Assembly: GCF_002995495.1 (NCBI RefSeq)
Contig: NZ_PVZV01000002.1
Coordinates: forward strand, 1,237,123 to 1,301,122
DNA from: Actinocorallia populi
GTDB taxonomy: Bacteria > Actinomycetota > Actinomycetes > Streptosporangiales > Streptosporangiaceae
Length of the DNA: 64,000 nucleotides
Direction: 5' to 3'
The notes under the pieces were generated by a model. It saw only the letters and a list, made by a program, of their open reading frames with translations, was not told the origin of the DNA and made no database searches. The translations under genes were made by a program, and so were the position numbers. Below are positions 38,245 through 47,686 of this stretch, piece after piece (the stretch's first letter is position 1; each line of letters begins with the position of its first letter).

Positions 38245-38607
38245 GTGGCTGTACGTGCCCTGCGGGGGGCCATCCAGGTGGATTCCGACGACCGGGAGCA
38301 GGTCCTGGAGGCGACCGCCGAGCTCGTCGCCGAGGTGATGGCCCGCAACGAGCTGTCCACCGACGACGTGATCAGCGTGCTGTTCACCGCGACCCCGGAC
38401 ATCACCGCCGAGTTCCCCGCCCTGGCCGCCCGCAAACTCGGCTTCACCGACGTGCCGCTGATGTGCGCCAGCGAGCTGGACGTCCCGCACGCGCTGCCCC
38501 GGGTGATCCGGCTCATGGCCCACATCGAGACCGACCGGCCGCGCTCGCAGATGCAGCACGTCTACCTGCGCGGCGCCACCGTGCTGCGCCTCGACATCGC
38601 CCAGTGA
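38245..38607 (+). CDS. aroH: Chorismate mutase, AroH class
   Basis: This 120-residue enzyme converts chorismate to prephenate, feeding tyrosine and phenylalanine synthesis. It is of the Bacillus AroH trimeric class: RGAIQVDSDDREQVLEATAELVAEV at the start, ISVLFTATPDITAEFPA, the catalytic Glu and Arg near the middle (CASELDVPHALPRVIRLMAH), and the C-terminal HVYLRGATVLRLD. GTG 38245 is placed seven bases after AGGAGGA. The gene sits directly before tyrA, the next step in the same pathway. Confidence 0.95.
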   Translation: MAVRALRGAIQVDSDDREQVLEATAELVAEVMARNELSTDDVISVLFTATPDITAEFPALAARKLGFTDVPLMCASELDVPHALPRVIRLMAHIETDRPRSQMQHVYLRGATVLRLDIAQ

Positions 38608-38636
38608 CGCCTCATGAATCCCGGTAGGGTCCTCCC

Positions 38637-39743
38637 GTGACGGAAATCCCACGCGTCGCAGTGGTCGGCACCGGCCTCATCGGCACCTCCGTGGCGCTCG
38701 CCCTGCGCGAGCGCGGCACCGAGGTCCTGCTGAGCGACCGCGATCCGGCCGTCCTGGCCCTGGCGGTGGAGCTGGGGGCCGGCGCCGTGCTCCCCGACGA
38801 GCCGGTCGAGCCGGTGGACGTGGCGGTCCTCGCCGTCCCCCCGGCGGCGGTGGGCCGCACCCTGCTGGAGGCGCAGAAGCGCGGCCTGGCCCGCGTCTAC
38901 ACCGACGTGGCCAGCGTGAAGGTCCGGCCCGTCCTGGACGCCGTGGAACTCGGCTGCGACCTGCGCGGCTACGTCCCCGGGCATCCGCTGGCGGGCCGTG
39001 AGCGGTCCGGCCCCGCCGCCGCCCGCGCCGACCTCTTCCTGGGCCGCCCCTGGGCGCTGTGCCCCACCGAGGCGGCCTCGGCCGAGGCGGTCGGGGCCGT
39101 GGAGGCCCTGGTGCGGGCCTGCGGCGCCGAACTGCACCACATCGACCCGATCGAGCACGACCAGGCCGTCGCCCTGGTCTCCCACGGCCCGCACGTGGTG
39201 GCCGCCGCCGTGGCCGCCCGGCTGGCGGAGGCCCCGCCCGCGGCGCTGGACCTCGCGGGCCAGGGCGTGCGCGACGTCACCCGGATCGCGGCCAGCGATC
39301 CCGCCCTGTGGCTGGACATCCTCACCGCGAACGCCGCGCCGGTCGCCGAGGTGCTCGACGCGGTCGCCGGCGACCTCGCCCTGGCCGCCGCGATGTTGCG
39401 GGCCACCTCCTCGGCCGGCCCCGACGTCGCCGAAGTGATCATGCAGAAGGTCGGCGACCTGCTGGCCAGGGGCAACACCGGGCGCGCCCGGATCCCCGGC
39501 AAGCACGGCGGCCGCCCCTCGCGGTACGCGCACGTGCAGGTGGTCATCTCCGACCGGCCCGGCGAGCTCGCCCGGATCTTCGAGGCGGCCGGCCACGCCG
39601 GGGTCAACATCGAGGACGTCTCGATCGAGCACTCGCCGGGCCTGCCGGTGGGTGTGGCGGAACTCTCGGTACAGCCCGAGACCGCCGAGACCCTCGCCGC
39701 CGCGCTGCGCGACCGCGGCTGGTCCGTGCCCGTTCTCCCCTGA
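38637..39743 (+). CDS. tyrA: Prephenate dehydrogenase with ACT-like C-terminus
   Basis: TyrA oxidises prephenate to 4-hydroxyphenylpyruvate on the way to tyrosine. The N-terminal Rossmann domain opens with VAVVGTGLIGTSVALAL, followed by GHPLAGRERSG with the conserved His, and LVSHGPHVVAAAVA with the catalytic His region. From about residue 300 an ACT-type domain (VQVVISDRPGELARIFEAAGHAGVNIEDVSIEH) suggests feedback control by tyrosine. The 368-residue length is usual. Together with aroH it forms a small tyrosine module inside the scp-cmk-der cluster. Confidence 0.94.
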   Translation: MTEIPRVAVVGTGLIGTSVALALRERGTEVLLSDRDPAVLALAVELGAGAVLPDEPVEPVDVAVLAVPPAAVGRTLLEAQKRGLARVYTDVASVKVRPVLDAVELGCDLRGYVPGHPLAGRERSGPAAARADLFLGRPWALCPTEAASAEAVGAVEALVRACGAELHHIDPIEHDQAVALVSHGPHVVAAAVAARLAEAPPAALDLAGQGVRDVTRIAASDPALWLDILTANAAPVAEVLDAVAGDLALAAAMLRATSSAGPDVAEVIMQKVGDLLARGNTGRARIPGKHGGRPSRYAHVQVVISDRPGELARIFEAAGHAGVNIEDVSIEHSPGLPVGVAELSVQPETAETLAAALRDRGWSVPVLP

Positions 39744-39757
39744 AAGTCGAAGAAGAC

Positions 39758-40426
39758 ATGACACTGATCATCGCCATGGACGGCCCGTCCGGGTCCGGCA
39801 AGTCGAGCGCGGCCAAGGGAGTGGCCCGCCGTCTCGGGTACCGTTATCTGGACACCGGCGCCATGTACCGGGCCATCACCTGGTGGATGCTGGAACAGGG
39901 CGTCGACGTCGAGGACGCGGCGGCGGTCGCGGCCCGTACGGGCGAGGTGCGCATCGAGATGAGCACCGACCCGGACGCTCCCGGGATCTCGGTGGACGGC
40001 CGGGACGTCTCCGGGCCGATCCGCGGCCAGGCGGTCACGGGCGCGGTCAGCGCGGTCAGCAGGGTCCCCGAGGTCCGGGCGTTCCTGGTGGCGGCGCAGC
40101 GTGAGATCATGGCCGACGGGGGGATCGTGGCCGAGGGCCGCGACATCGGCACCGTGGTCGCACCGGACGCGCCCGTCAAGGTCTTCCTCACCGCCAGCGA
40201 GGAGGCCAGGGCCCTGCGCCGCGCCAGGGAGATCGCCGACCCGGCCGTCTCGGTCGAGGCCACCCTGGCCGACCAGGCCCGGCGGGACCGGCTGGACTCC
40301 ACCCGCACCGCCTCCCCCCTGACCAAGGCCGACGACGCCGTGGAGATCGACTCGACCGAGCTGGGGCTCGACGAGGTGGTCGACGCGGTCGTACGGCTCG
40401 TGAAAGAGCGCGCCGCCACCGGTTGA
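39758..40426 (+). CDS. cmk: Cytidylate kinase
   Basis: Cmk phosphorylates CMP and dCMP. The 222-residue protein has the P-loop GPSGSGKS, the DTGAMYRAIT motif, GRDIGTVV with the conserved Asp, and a lid (RRAREIADPA). The ATG lies 14 bases after the tyrA stop. The neighbour der follows, as in many actinobacteria. Confidence 0.94.
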   Translation: MTLIIAMDGPSGSGKSSAAKGVARRLGYRYLDTGAMYRAITWWMLEQGVDVEDAAAVAARTGEVRIEMSTDPDAPGISVDGRDVSGPIRGQAVTGAVSAVSRVPEVRAFLVAAQREIMADGGIVAEGRDIGTVVAPDAPVKVFLTASEEARALRRAREIADPAVSVEATLADQARRDRLDSTRTASPLTKADDAVEIDSTELGLDEVVDAVVRLVKERAATG

Positions 40427-40468
40427 CACGTCCTCCGGTGCCGGCGGGACGCACCGAATGGACACATC

Positions 40469-41920
40469 ATGAACCAGCGCGAAGAGTTCGCCGCGGAAGA
40501 AGAGTTCGAGACCTTCGACCCGGACGAGTTCGACCCGGCGGAGTACGAGTTCCACGACGAGGAGGCCGAGGCCGCCGAGCCGGCGAGGCTGCCGGTGGTG
40601 GCGGTCGTCGGCCGCCCCAACGTGGGCAAGTCCACCCTGGTCAACCGGATCATCGGCCGCCGCGAGGCGGTGGTCGAGGACGTGCCGGGTGTGACCCGCG
40701 ACCGGGTCTCCTACCCCGCCTCCTGGAACGGCCGCGAGTTCACCCTCGTGGACACCGGCGGCTGGCTGCCCGACTCCAGCGGCCTGGCCGCCTCCATCGC
40801 CGAGCAGGCCAGGCTCGCGGTCGAGCTCGCCGACGTCGTGCTCTTCGTGGTGGACGCCACCATCGGCGCCACCGACCTCGACGAGGCCGTCGTGGAGATC
40901 CTGCGCCGCTCCAAGAAGCCGGTCGTGCTGGCCGCCAACAAGGCCGACGACACCCGTGCCGAGATGGAGGCCGCCGCGCTGTGGAGCCTGGGCATCGGCG
41001 AGCCGATGCCCGTCTCGGCGCTGCACGGCCGCTCCAGCGGCGACCTCCTGGACCGGGTCCTGGAGACCCTGCCCGAGCCCGCCCCGCGCGAGCGGCTCGG
41101 CGAGGCGCCCGGCGGCCCGCGCCGGGTGGCCCTCATGGGCCGCCCCAACGTCGGCAAGTCGAGCCTGCTCAACAAGCTGGCGCGGGAGAACCGCGCCGTC
41201 GTCGACTCGGTGGCCGGCACCACCCGCGACCCCGTCGACGAGCTGATCGAACTCGGCGGCCGGACCTGGCGCTTCATCGACACGGCCGGGATCCGCAAGC
41301 GCCACCGCGAGAACCAGGGCGCCGACTTCTACGCCATCCTGCGCACCCAGTCGGCGCTGGAGCGCTCGGAGGTCGCCGTCGTGCTCGTCGACGCCGGCGA
41401 GCCCCTGGCCGAGCAGGACCTGCGCATCGTCAACAACGTGATCGAGGCCGGCCGTGCCCTCGTCCTGGCCTACAACAAGTGGGACCTGGTCGACGAGGAG
41501 CGCCGCTACTACCTCGACCGCGAGATCGAACGCCAGCTCGTCGGCGCCCGCTGGGCGCCCCGCGTCAACATCTCCGCCCGCACGGGCCGCCACGTCGAGA
41601 AGCTCGTCCCGGCCATCGACACCGCCCTGGAGAGCTGGGGCCACCGCGTCCCCACCGGCAAGCTCAACCAGTTCTTCACCGACCTGGTCTCCTCCCACCC
41701 CCACCCCATCCGCGGCGGCAAGCAGCCCCGCGTCCTGTTCGCCACCCAGGCGGGCACCCGCCCCCCGCGGTTCGTCCTGTTCACCAGCGGCTTCCTCGAG
41801 CCCGGCTACCGCCGCTTCATCGAGCGCCGCATCCGCGAGGAGTTCGGCTTCGAGGGCAGCCCCATCTCGGTGACCATGAAGATCCGCGAGAAGCGCAAGG
41901 ACCGCGGCAAGCGTCGCTAG
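40469..41920 (+). CDS. der: Ribosome-assembly GTPase Der
   Basis: Der (EngA) has two tandem GTPase domains and a KH-like domain; it assists 50S subunit assembly. Both G1 loops, GRPNVGKST and GRPNVGKSS, are present, with DTGG and DTAG for G3 and NKAD and NKWD for G4. The first ~40 residues are an acidic extension ([19 protein letters not shown]) typical of actinobacterial Der and absent from E. coli. The C-terminus is basic ([13 protein letters not shown]). Length is 483 residues and ATG 40469 is clear. Confidence 0.96.
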   Translation: MNQREEFAAEEEFETFDPDEFDPAEYEFHDEEAEAAEPARLPVVAVVGRPNVGKSTLVNRIIGRREAVVEDVPGVTRDRVSYPASWNGREFTLVDTGGWLPDSSGLAASIAEQARLAVELADVVLFVVDATIGATDLDEAVVEILRRSKKPVVLAANKADDTRAEMEAAALWSLGIGEPMPVSALHGRSSGDLLDRVLETLPEPAPRERLGEAPGGPRRVALMGRPNVGKSSLLNKLARENRAVVDSVAGTTRDPVDELIELGGRTWRFIDTAGIRKRHRENQGADFYAILRTQSALERSEVAVVLVDAGEPLAEQDLRIVNNVIEAGRALVLAYNKWDLVDEERRYYLDREIERQLVGARWAPRVNISARTGRHVEKLVPAIDTALESWGHRVPTGKLNQFFTDLVSSHPHPIRGGKQPRVLFATQAGTRPPRFVLFTSGFLEPGYRRFIERRIREEFGFEGSPISVTMKIREKRKDRGKRR

Positions 41921-41959
41921 GCGGCGTCCACGATGGCAGAAGGTGAGCGGTGTGTTCTC

Positions 41960-42245
41960 AACGCTTACCGAGAGCTGCTAAGCTAAGTAGCTGACCGGCC
42001 TGGGGCGTATGTAAGCCCCGGGCGCGCAAGTGGAGCCTGCTCCCACCTGATTCGGCCTTCGGGCCGATGGGTCCCGGTCCAGCGCCGTTCGGGCGTTGAA
42101 CAGCCCTTTGCAGGGGATACCTTGGTAGGTGTACCCGCAGGGGCTGACCGGTGGTGGCCTCGCATGCGCGTCGTGCGGGGCTTTCTTCGTCTGGGAGTCC
42201 GGGGTACGACAGGTTCAAGGACATGAAAGGCCCCAGGGAGGTCCC
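41960..42245 (+). ncRNA. Structured infC leader with attenuator-like hairpin
   Basis: The ~300-base gap before infC is full of stems: GTGGAGC/GCTCCCAC near 42029, TCGGCC-TTCG-GGCCGA near 42051-42066, CGCC-GTTCG-GGCG near 42082-42095, and a terminator-like GCCTCGCA / TGCGGGGC followed by TTTCTT (42157-42187). A likely -10 (TAAGCT, 41979-41984) begins the leader. The layout suggests transcription attenuation of infC-rpmI-rplT, as L20 or IF3 feedback does in other bacteria, but the exact mechanism is not visible. Confidence 0.55.
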
Positions 42246-42935
42246 ATCAGCGCCGAAACGCGTTTCACCGAACCGCGCATCAACGACCGCATTCGCGTGC
42301 CGGAAGTCCGGCTCGTCGGGCCCAACGGCGAGCAGGTGGGCATCGTCCCCATCGCCAAGGCGCTCGATCTTGCCCGTGAGTCCGACCTCGACCTGGTCGA
42401 AGTCGCGCCCACCGCGCGGCCTCCCGTGGCCAAGCTCATGGACTACGGCAAGTTCAAGTACGAGTCCGCGATGAAGGCGCGTGAGGCGCGGCGCAACCAG
42501 GCGCACACGATCATCAAGGAGATCAAGCTCCGCCCGAAGATCGACCCGCACGACTACGAGACCAAGAAGGGTCACGTGGTGCGGTTCCTCAAGGGCGGGG
42601 ACAAGGTCAAGGTGACGATCATGTTCCGTGGTCGCGAGCAGTCCCGGCCGGAGCTCGGCTTCCGGCTGCTGCAGCGCCTCGCCCAGGACGTCAGCGAGCT
42701 CGGGTTCGTGGAGTCGAACGCCAAGCAGGACGGCCGGAACATGATCATGGTGATCGGGCCGCACAAGAAGAAGGCCGAGGCCAAGGCCGAGCAGGCCGAG
42801 GCGCGGGCCCAGCGCAACGCCGCGCGCGGTGAGCGCCCCGCCGAGGACGAGGCCGGACTCGAGGCCGAGGCCGAGGTCGAGGAGGCCGCGCCCGTCGACG
42901 AGGCCCCGCCGGCCGAGGAGCCCCGCTCCGAGTGA
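42246..42935 (+). CDS. infC: Translation initiation factor IF-3
   Basis: IF-3 keeps ribosomal subunits apart and checks the start codon and initiator tRNA. The protein begins [24 protein letters not shown], the usual N-domain, and continues with the C-domain ([42 protein letters not shown]). The start is the rare codon ATC at 42246, placed five bases after AGGGAGG; no ATG, GTG or TTG lies at the right place. Rare infC start codons make IF-3 limit its own translation. The C-terminal tail is unusually long, acidic and Glu/Ala-rich. Length is 229 residues. Confidence 0.95.
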   Translation: MSAETRFTEPRINDRIRVPEVRLVGPNGEQVGIVPIAKALDLARESDLDLVEVAPTARPPVAKLMDYGKFKYESAMKAREARRNQAHTIIKEIKLRPKIDPHDYETKKGHVVRFLKGGDKVKVTIMFRGREQSRPELGFRLLQRLAQDVSELGFVESNAKQDGRNMIMVIGPHKKKAEAKAEQAEARAQRNAARGERPAEDEAGLEAEAEVEEAAPVDEAPPAEEPRSE

Positions 42936-42945
42936 GACCCGCCTG

Positions 42946-42974
42946 ACCGGGTCCCCCTCACGCGGGGACCCGGT
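42946..42974 (+). terminator. Hairpin between infC and rpmI
   Basis: ACCGGGTCCCC and its complement form an 11-bp stem with a seven-base loop, directly followed by TTTC. It may partly end transcription or shape the processed mRNA between infC and rpmI. Confidence 0.6.
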
Positions 42975-43063
42975 TTCAGGATGTACGCACCTGTGCTGGC
43001 CCAGGCGTGCATTCCCCCGCACGCCCGGTCAGCCACGCCCAGATATCGAAGGAGACGGCCGCC

Positions 43064-43258
43064 ATGCCGAAGACCAAGACCCACAGTGGCGCCAAGAAGC
43101 GCTTCAAGCTGACCGGCTCCGGCAAGGTGGTGCGCCGCCGCGCGAACAAGAACCACCTGCTCGAGCACAAGCCGACCAAGCGCACCCGCCGCCTGGACGG
43201 CAACGCGGTGGTCTCCGCCGCCGACACCCCCATGATCAAGAAGCTGCTGCGCAAGTAG
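43064..43258 (+). CDS. rpmI: 50S ribosomal protein L35
   Basis: The 64-residue, highly basic protein has the L35 pattern [21 protein letters not shown] and [14 protein letters not shown]. It is a structural part of the large subunit. A GGAGAC site precedes ATG 43064. It lies between infC and rplT in the standard order. Confidence 0.97.
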   Translation: MPKTKTHSGAKKRFKLTGSGKVVRRRANKNHLLEHKPTKRTRRLDGNAVVSAADTPMIKKLLRK

Positions 43259-43332
43259 TAGCCGTCCGACCGACAAGTACGACCGGCCGGCGGTCGAGAA
43301 GCACCCCGGCCCCCACGAAGGAGTTGTGAGAC

Positions 43333-43707
43333 GTGGCACGCGTGAAGAGGGCGGTCAACGCCGCCAAGAAGCGCCGGGTCGTTCTGGAGCGTTCGAGCGG
43401 CTACCGCGGCCAGCGGTCCCGCCTGTACCGCAAGGCCAAGGAGCAGCAGCTCCACTCGATGACCTACGCCTTCCGGGACCGCAAGGACCGCAAGGGCCAG
43501 TTCCGCCGGCTGTGGATCCAGCGCATCAACGCCGCGGTCCGCCTCAACGGCATGACCTACAACCGGTTCATCCAGGGCCTCAAGGCCGCCGAGGTCGAGG
43601 TCGACCGGCGCATGCTGGCCGAGCTCGCGGTGAACGACGCCGCCGCCTTCGCGGCGCTGGTCGAGGTCGCCAAGAAGGCCCTCCCGGCCGAGTCGGCCAA
43701 GGCCTGA
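43333..43707 (+). CDS. rplT: 50S ribosomal protein L20
   Basis: The 124-residue protein binds 23S rRNA early in assembly and is the usual autogenous regulator of this operon. It carries [26 protein letters not shown] and the C-terminal [22 protein letters not shown] block. GTG 43333 follows a GGAGTTG site. The C-terminal tail ([11 protein letters not shown]) is typical. Confidence 0.97.
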   Translation: MARVKRAVNAAKKRRVVLERSSGYRGQRSRLYRKAKEQQLHSMTYAFRDRKDRKGQFRRLWIQRINAAVRLNGMTYNRFIQGLKAAEVEVDRRMLAELAVNDAAAFAALVEVAKKALPAESAKA

Positions 43708-43718
43708 GGACGCGGCAG

Positions 43719-44537
43719 ATGGCGAGCCTCGAGCTGACCAGTATCCGCTCCCCGCGGGTGAAGTCCGCTCGCAGGCTCGCCAAAAGGTCCTTCCGGCAGC
43801 AGGACCGGCGGTTCCTCGCCGAGGGTCCGCAGGCGGTCCGGGAGGCACTGGCCCTCGAAGGGGGGCTGGTGGAGCTGTACGCGACGGCCGAGGCCGCGCA
43901 GCGGCACGCCGAGCTGATCGCCGCGGCCGAGCGGGCCGGGGTCCCGGTGCTGCGGGTGAGCGGCGAGGTGATGGCCGAACTGGCCCAGACCGTGACGCCC
44001 CAGGGGCTGCTGGCGGTCTGCGCCTTCCTCGACGTCCCCCTGGACGGCGCCCTGCGCGGCGCCCCCCGGCTGGTGACGGTCCTGTCCCACGTACGCGACC
44101 CAGGCAACGCCGGGACGGTGCTGCGCGCCTCCGACGCCGCCGGCGCCGACGCGGTGGTCTTCACCGACGCGTCCGTGGACCCCTACAACGGCAAATGCGT
44201 CCGTGCCTCGGCCGGCAGCCTCTTCCACCTCCCGGTGGTGACCGGCCCCCGCTACGACACGCTGATCCCCGCGCTCCGGGAGGCGGGCCTGACCGTGCTG
44301 GCCGCGGACGGGTCGGGGAGCCGCACCCTGGACGACGCGGCCGACGACGGCTCGCTGAGCCGCCCGACGGCCTGGGTGTTCGGCAACGAGGCCTGGGGCC
44401 TGCCCGAAGAGGTGCGGGCACTGGCCGACGACGTGATCCGCGTACCCATCCACGGCAAGGCCGAGAGCCTTAATCTGGCGACCGCGGCGGCCGTGTGCCT
44501 GTACGCTTCGGCGCGCGCGCAGCGAACGGTCAGATAA
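43719..44537 (+). CDS. TrmH/SpoU-family RNA 2'-O-methyltransferase
   Basis: The 272-residue enzyme should methylate a ribose in RNA with S-adenosylmethionine. An N-terminal substrate-binding part (RRLAKRSFRQQDRRFLAEGPQAVREAL) is followed by a SPOUT domain with its three motifs: DPGNAGTVLRASDAAGADAVV, FGNEAWGLPEE and VPIHGKAESLNLATAAAVCLYA (knot). It follows rplT by 11 bases and is regularly found here in actinobacteria. It is related to RlmB/TsnR proteins, but the target base is not known. Confidence 0.93.
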   Translation: MASLELTSIRSPRVKSARRLAKRSFRQQDRRFLAEGPQAVREALALEGGLVELYATAEAAQRHAELIAAAERAGVPVLRVSGEVMAELAQTVTPQGLLAVCAFLDVPLDGALRGAPRLVTVLSHVRDPGNAGTVLRASDAAGADAVVFTDASVDPYNGKCVRASAGSLFHLPVVTGPRYDTLIPALREAGLTVLAADGSGSRTLDDAADDGSLSRPTAWVFGNEAWGLPEEVRALADDVIRVPIHGKAESLNLATAAAVCLYASARAQRTVR

Positions 44538-44558
44538 GTCCTGACCGCGCGGTCAAGT

Positions 44559-44582
44559 CGGCGGGGTTGCCGCTTTTCTCTG
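44559..44582 (+). terminator. Weak terminator after the methyltransferase gene
   Basis: CGGC-GGGGTT-GCCG is followed by CTTTTCTC, fitting a small rho-independent terminator. A self-complementary TGACCGCGCGGTCA lies just before it. Confidence 0.45.
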
Positions 44583-44588
44583 GCCGTT

Positions 44589-44616
44589 TAAGGACATCGG
44601 GCTTGCGCTGTCCTTA
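44589..44616 (+). promoter_or_regulatory. Inverted repeat upstream of the STAS gene
   Basis: TAAGGACA and TGTCCTTA, perfect 8-bp arms separated by 12 bases, lie about 90 bases before the STAS start in an otherwise A/T-richer stretch. They could be a regulator site. Confidence 0.45.
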
Positions 44617-44707
44617 TCCCTGCGGCTGCCAAGATGACCATGAGGCCCGTCCTCGCCGCCGTCCGGCGGCGGACGGGCGTGCCATGTCACCCGAGGAAAG
44701 GGAGTTC

Positions 44708-45139
44708 ATGCTCCGCCGATCGAGGTCCGAGCCGATGCGCACCGGCCCGATCCGCTGCCCGGAGGCGGCGGACGAGCGTGACCTGCGCGTCGAGCTGGCG
44801 GCCCTGCACGGCGACACCGCCGTGGTGACGGTGGCCGGGGAGATCGACCTCCGGTCCGCGCTGACGCTCCGGGACCATCTGCTCGCGGTCACCGAAGCGG
44901 GTTTCGAGTCGATCGTCATCGACTTCGAACAGGTCCTCTTCTGCGACGCCTCAGGGCTCAACGCGCTGGTCGCGCTGGCCAACCGGGTACGGGCGCGCGG
45001 GGGAGGCGTGTGGCTGGCGGGGGTGCGCCCTCCGCAGCGCCGGCTCTTCCAGATCACCGGTCTCGACCGCCGTTTCCCGCTCTGCGAGCGGGTCGAGGAC
45101 GCGGTCGCGCAGGCGGGTCCGCACCCGCTCGGACGTTAG
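44708..45139 (+). CDS. STAS-domain anti-sigma factor antagonist
   Basis: This 143-residue protein has a SpoIIAA-type STAS domain (ELAALHGDTAVVTVAGEIDLRSALTLRD, then VIDFEQVLFCDASGLNALVALANR). The serine in FCDASG is the usual phosphorylation site, so a partner anti-sigma kinase would set whether it releases a sigma factor. No anti-sigma kinase gene is adjacent. ATG 44708 with AAAGGGAG five bases before is preferred; ATG 44684 in the same frame adds eight residues. The histidine kinase gene 116 bases downstream is on the same strand. Confidence 0.87.
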   Translation: MLRRSRSEPMRTGPIRCPEAADERDLRVELAALHGDTAVVTVAGEIDLRSALTLRDHLLAVTEAGFESIVIDFEQVLFCDASGLNALVALANRVRARGGGVWLAGVRPPQRRLFQITGLDRRFPLCERVEDAVAQAGPHPLGR

Positions 45140-45255
45140 CCTCGCCCGGCTCCGCAGGGATACCGTCAATCCCTTTCGCGTAAGGGGTTTCGCGCTCCCC
45201 AGACCCCCCTGCCTGACGCTAGGCTCTGTGTCATCGGGCCGTTGGGAGGGGGCCA

Positions 45256-46347
45256 ATGGGCGCGGAAGGGCAGGGAGCGGAGCCGGGCACGCTGGTGCCC
45301 GAACCGCGCAGCGCGCCCTCCTACGGCGACGAGCTGCCCGACGGGCTGCTCGTCGCCGACGCCGCGGGCCGGGTGGTCTCCTTCAACCGGATGGCCGAGC
45401 GCCTCACCGGCCTGCGCCGCGCCCAGGTCCTGGACCGCGCCGCCTGGGACGTCCTGCCCCTGCACGACGCCGGCGGGCGCGACTGGTGGAAGTGCACGGA
45501 CCCGTACGGCGGCCTGCGCATCCGCACCCGCCACCCCGAGCGGAGCCTCTTCCTGGCGGGCGGCCGCGAGGTGCTGGTGACCGCCTCCTACCTGCGCGAC
45601 TCCCGGCACCGCGTCCGGCGCTTCCACGTGTCGCTGCGCGACGCCGAGGCGCGCGCCCGCCAGGAGCGCGACCGCGCCGACCTCGTCTCCACCGTCGCCC
45701 ACGAGCTGCGCTCGCCGCTGACCAGCGTGAAGGGCTTCACCGCCACGCTGCTGGCCCGGTGGCACCGCTTCAACGACGACCAGAAGCTCGTCATGCTGGA
45801 GACGGTCAACGCCGACGCCGACCGCGTCACCCGCCTGATCACCGAGCTGCTGGACGTCTCCCGCATCGAGGCGGGCCGGCTGGAGATGCGCCGCCAGCCG
45901 GTCGACCTGGCCGGCCAGGCCCGCGCGGCGATCGCGGGCAGGGTGGCGGCGGGCGACCCGGAGGACAGGTTCCGCCTGGACGTGCGCGGCCCGCTGCCGG
46001 AGTTGTGGCTGGACCCGGACAAGATCGCGCAGATTCTCGGTAACTTGGTAGAAAACGCCGTGCGTCACGGCGCTGGTACTGTCACGATCGTGGTGGAGCC
46101 GGACACCGGGAGGGAGGGAGCCGTCGTGTCGGTACGCGACGAGGGCGAGGGCATCCCCCCCGAGGCCGCCCACCGCGTCTTCCGCCAGTTCTGGCGGGGC
46201 AACCGCCGCCGGGGCACCGGTCTCGGCCTCTACATCGTGAAGGGCCTCGTGGAGGCCCACGGCGGAACGATCATCGTGCAGCGCGCCCCCGGGGGCGGCG
46301 CCGAGTTCCGATTTACCGTGCCCGCCGGAACCCCGTCTCACGCCTGA
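45256..46347 (+). CDS. Soluble PAS-domain sensor histidine kinase
   Basis: The 363-residue protein has no membrane helix. A PAS domain (~18-130; PDGLLVADAAGRVVSFNRMAERLTG) precedes a HisKA helix with VAHELRSPLTSVKGF and a HATPase_c domain with NLVENAVRHG (N), RDEGEGIPPE (G1), and GTGLGLYIV (G2). It should sense a cytoplasmic signal through the PAS fold. No response regulator is adjacent, so it is an orphan kinase. The gene follows the STAS protein on the same strand. Confidence 0.92.
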   Translation: MGAEGQGAEPGTLVPEPRSAPSYGDELPDGLLVADAAGRVVSFNRMAERLTGLRRAQVLDRAAWDVLPLHDAGGRDWWKCTDPYGGLRIRTRHPERSLFLAGGREVLVTASYLRDSRHRVRRFHVSLRDAEARARQERDRADLVSTVAHELRSPLTSVKGFTATLLARWHRFNDDQKLVMLETVNADADRVTRLITELLDVSRIEAGRLEMRRQPVDLAGQARAAIAGRVAAGDPEDRFRLDVRGPLPELWLDPDKIAQILGNLVENAVRHGAGTVTIVVEPDTGREGAVVSVRDEGEGIPPEAAHRVFRQFWRGNRRRGTGLGLYIVKGLVEAHGGTIIVQRAPGGGAEFRFTVPAGTPSHA

Positions 46348-47685
<1,338 letters not shown>

Positions 47686-47686
<1 letters not shown>

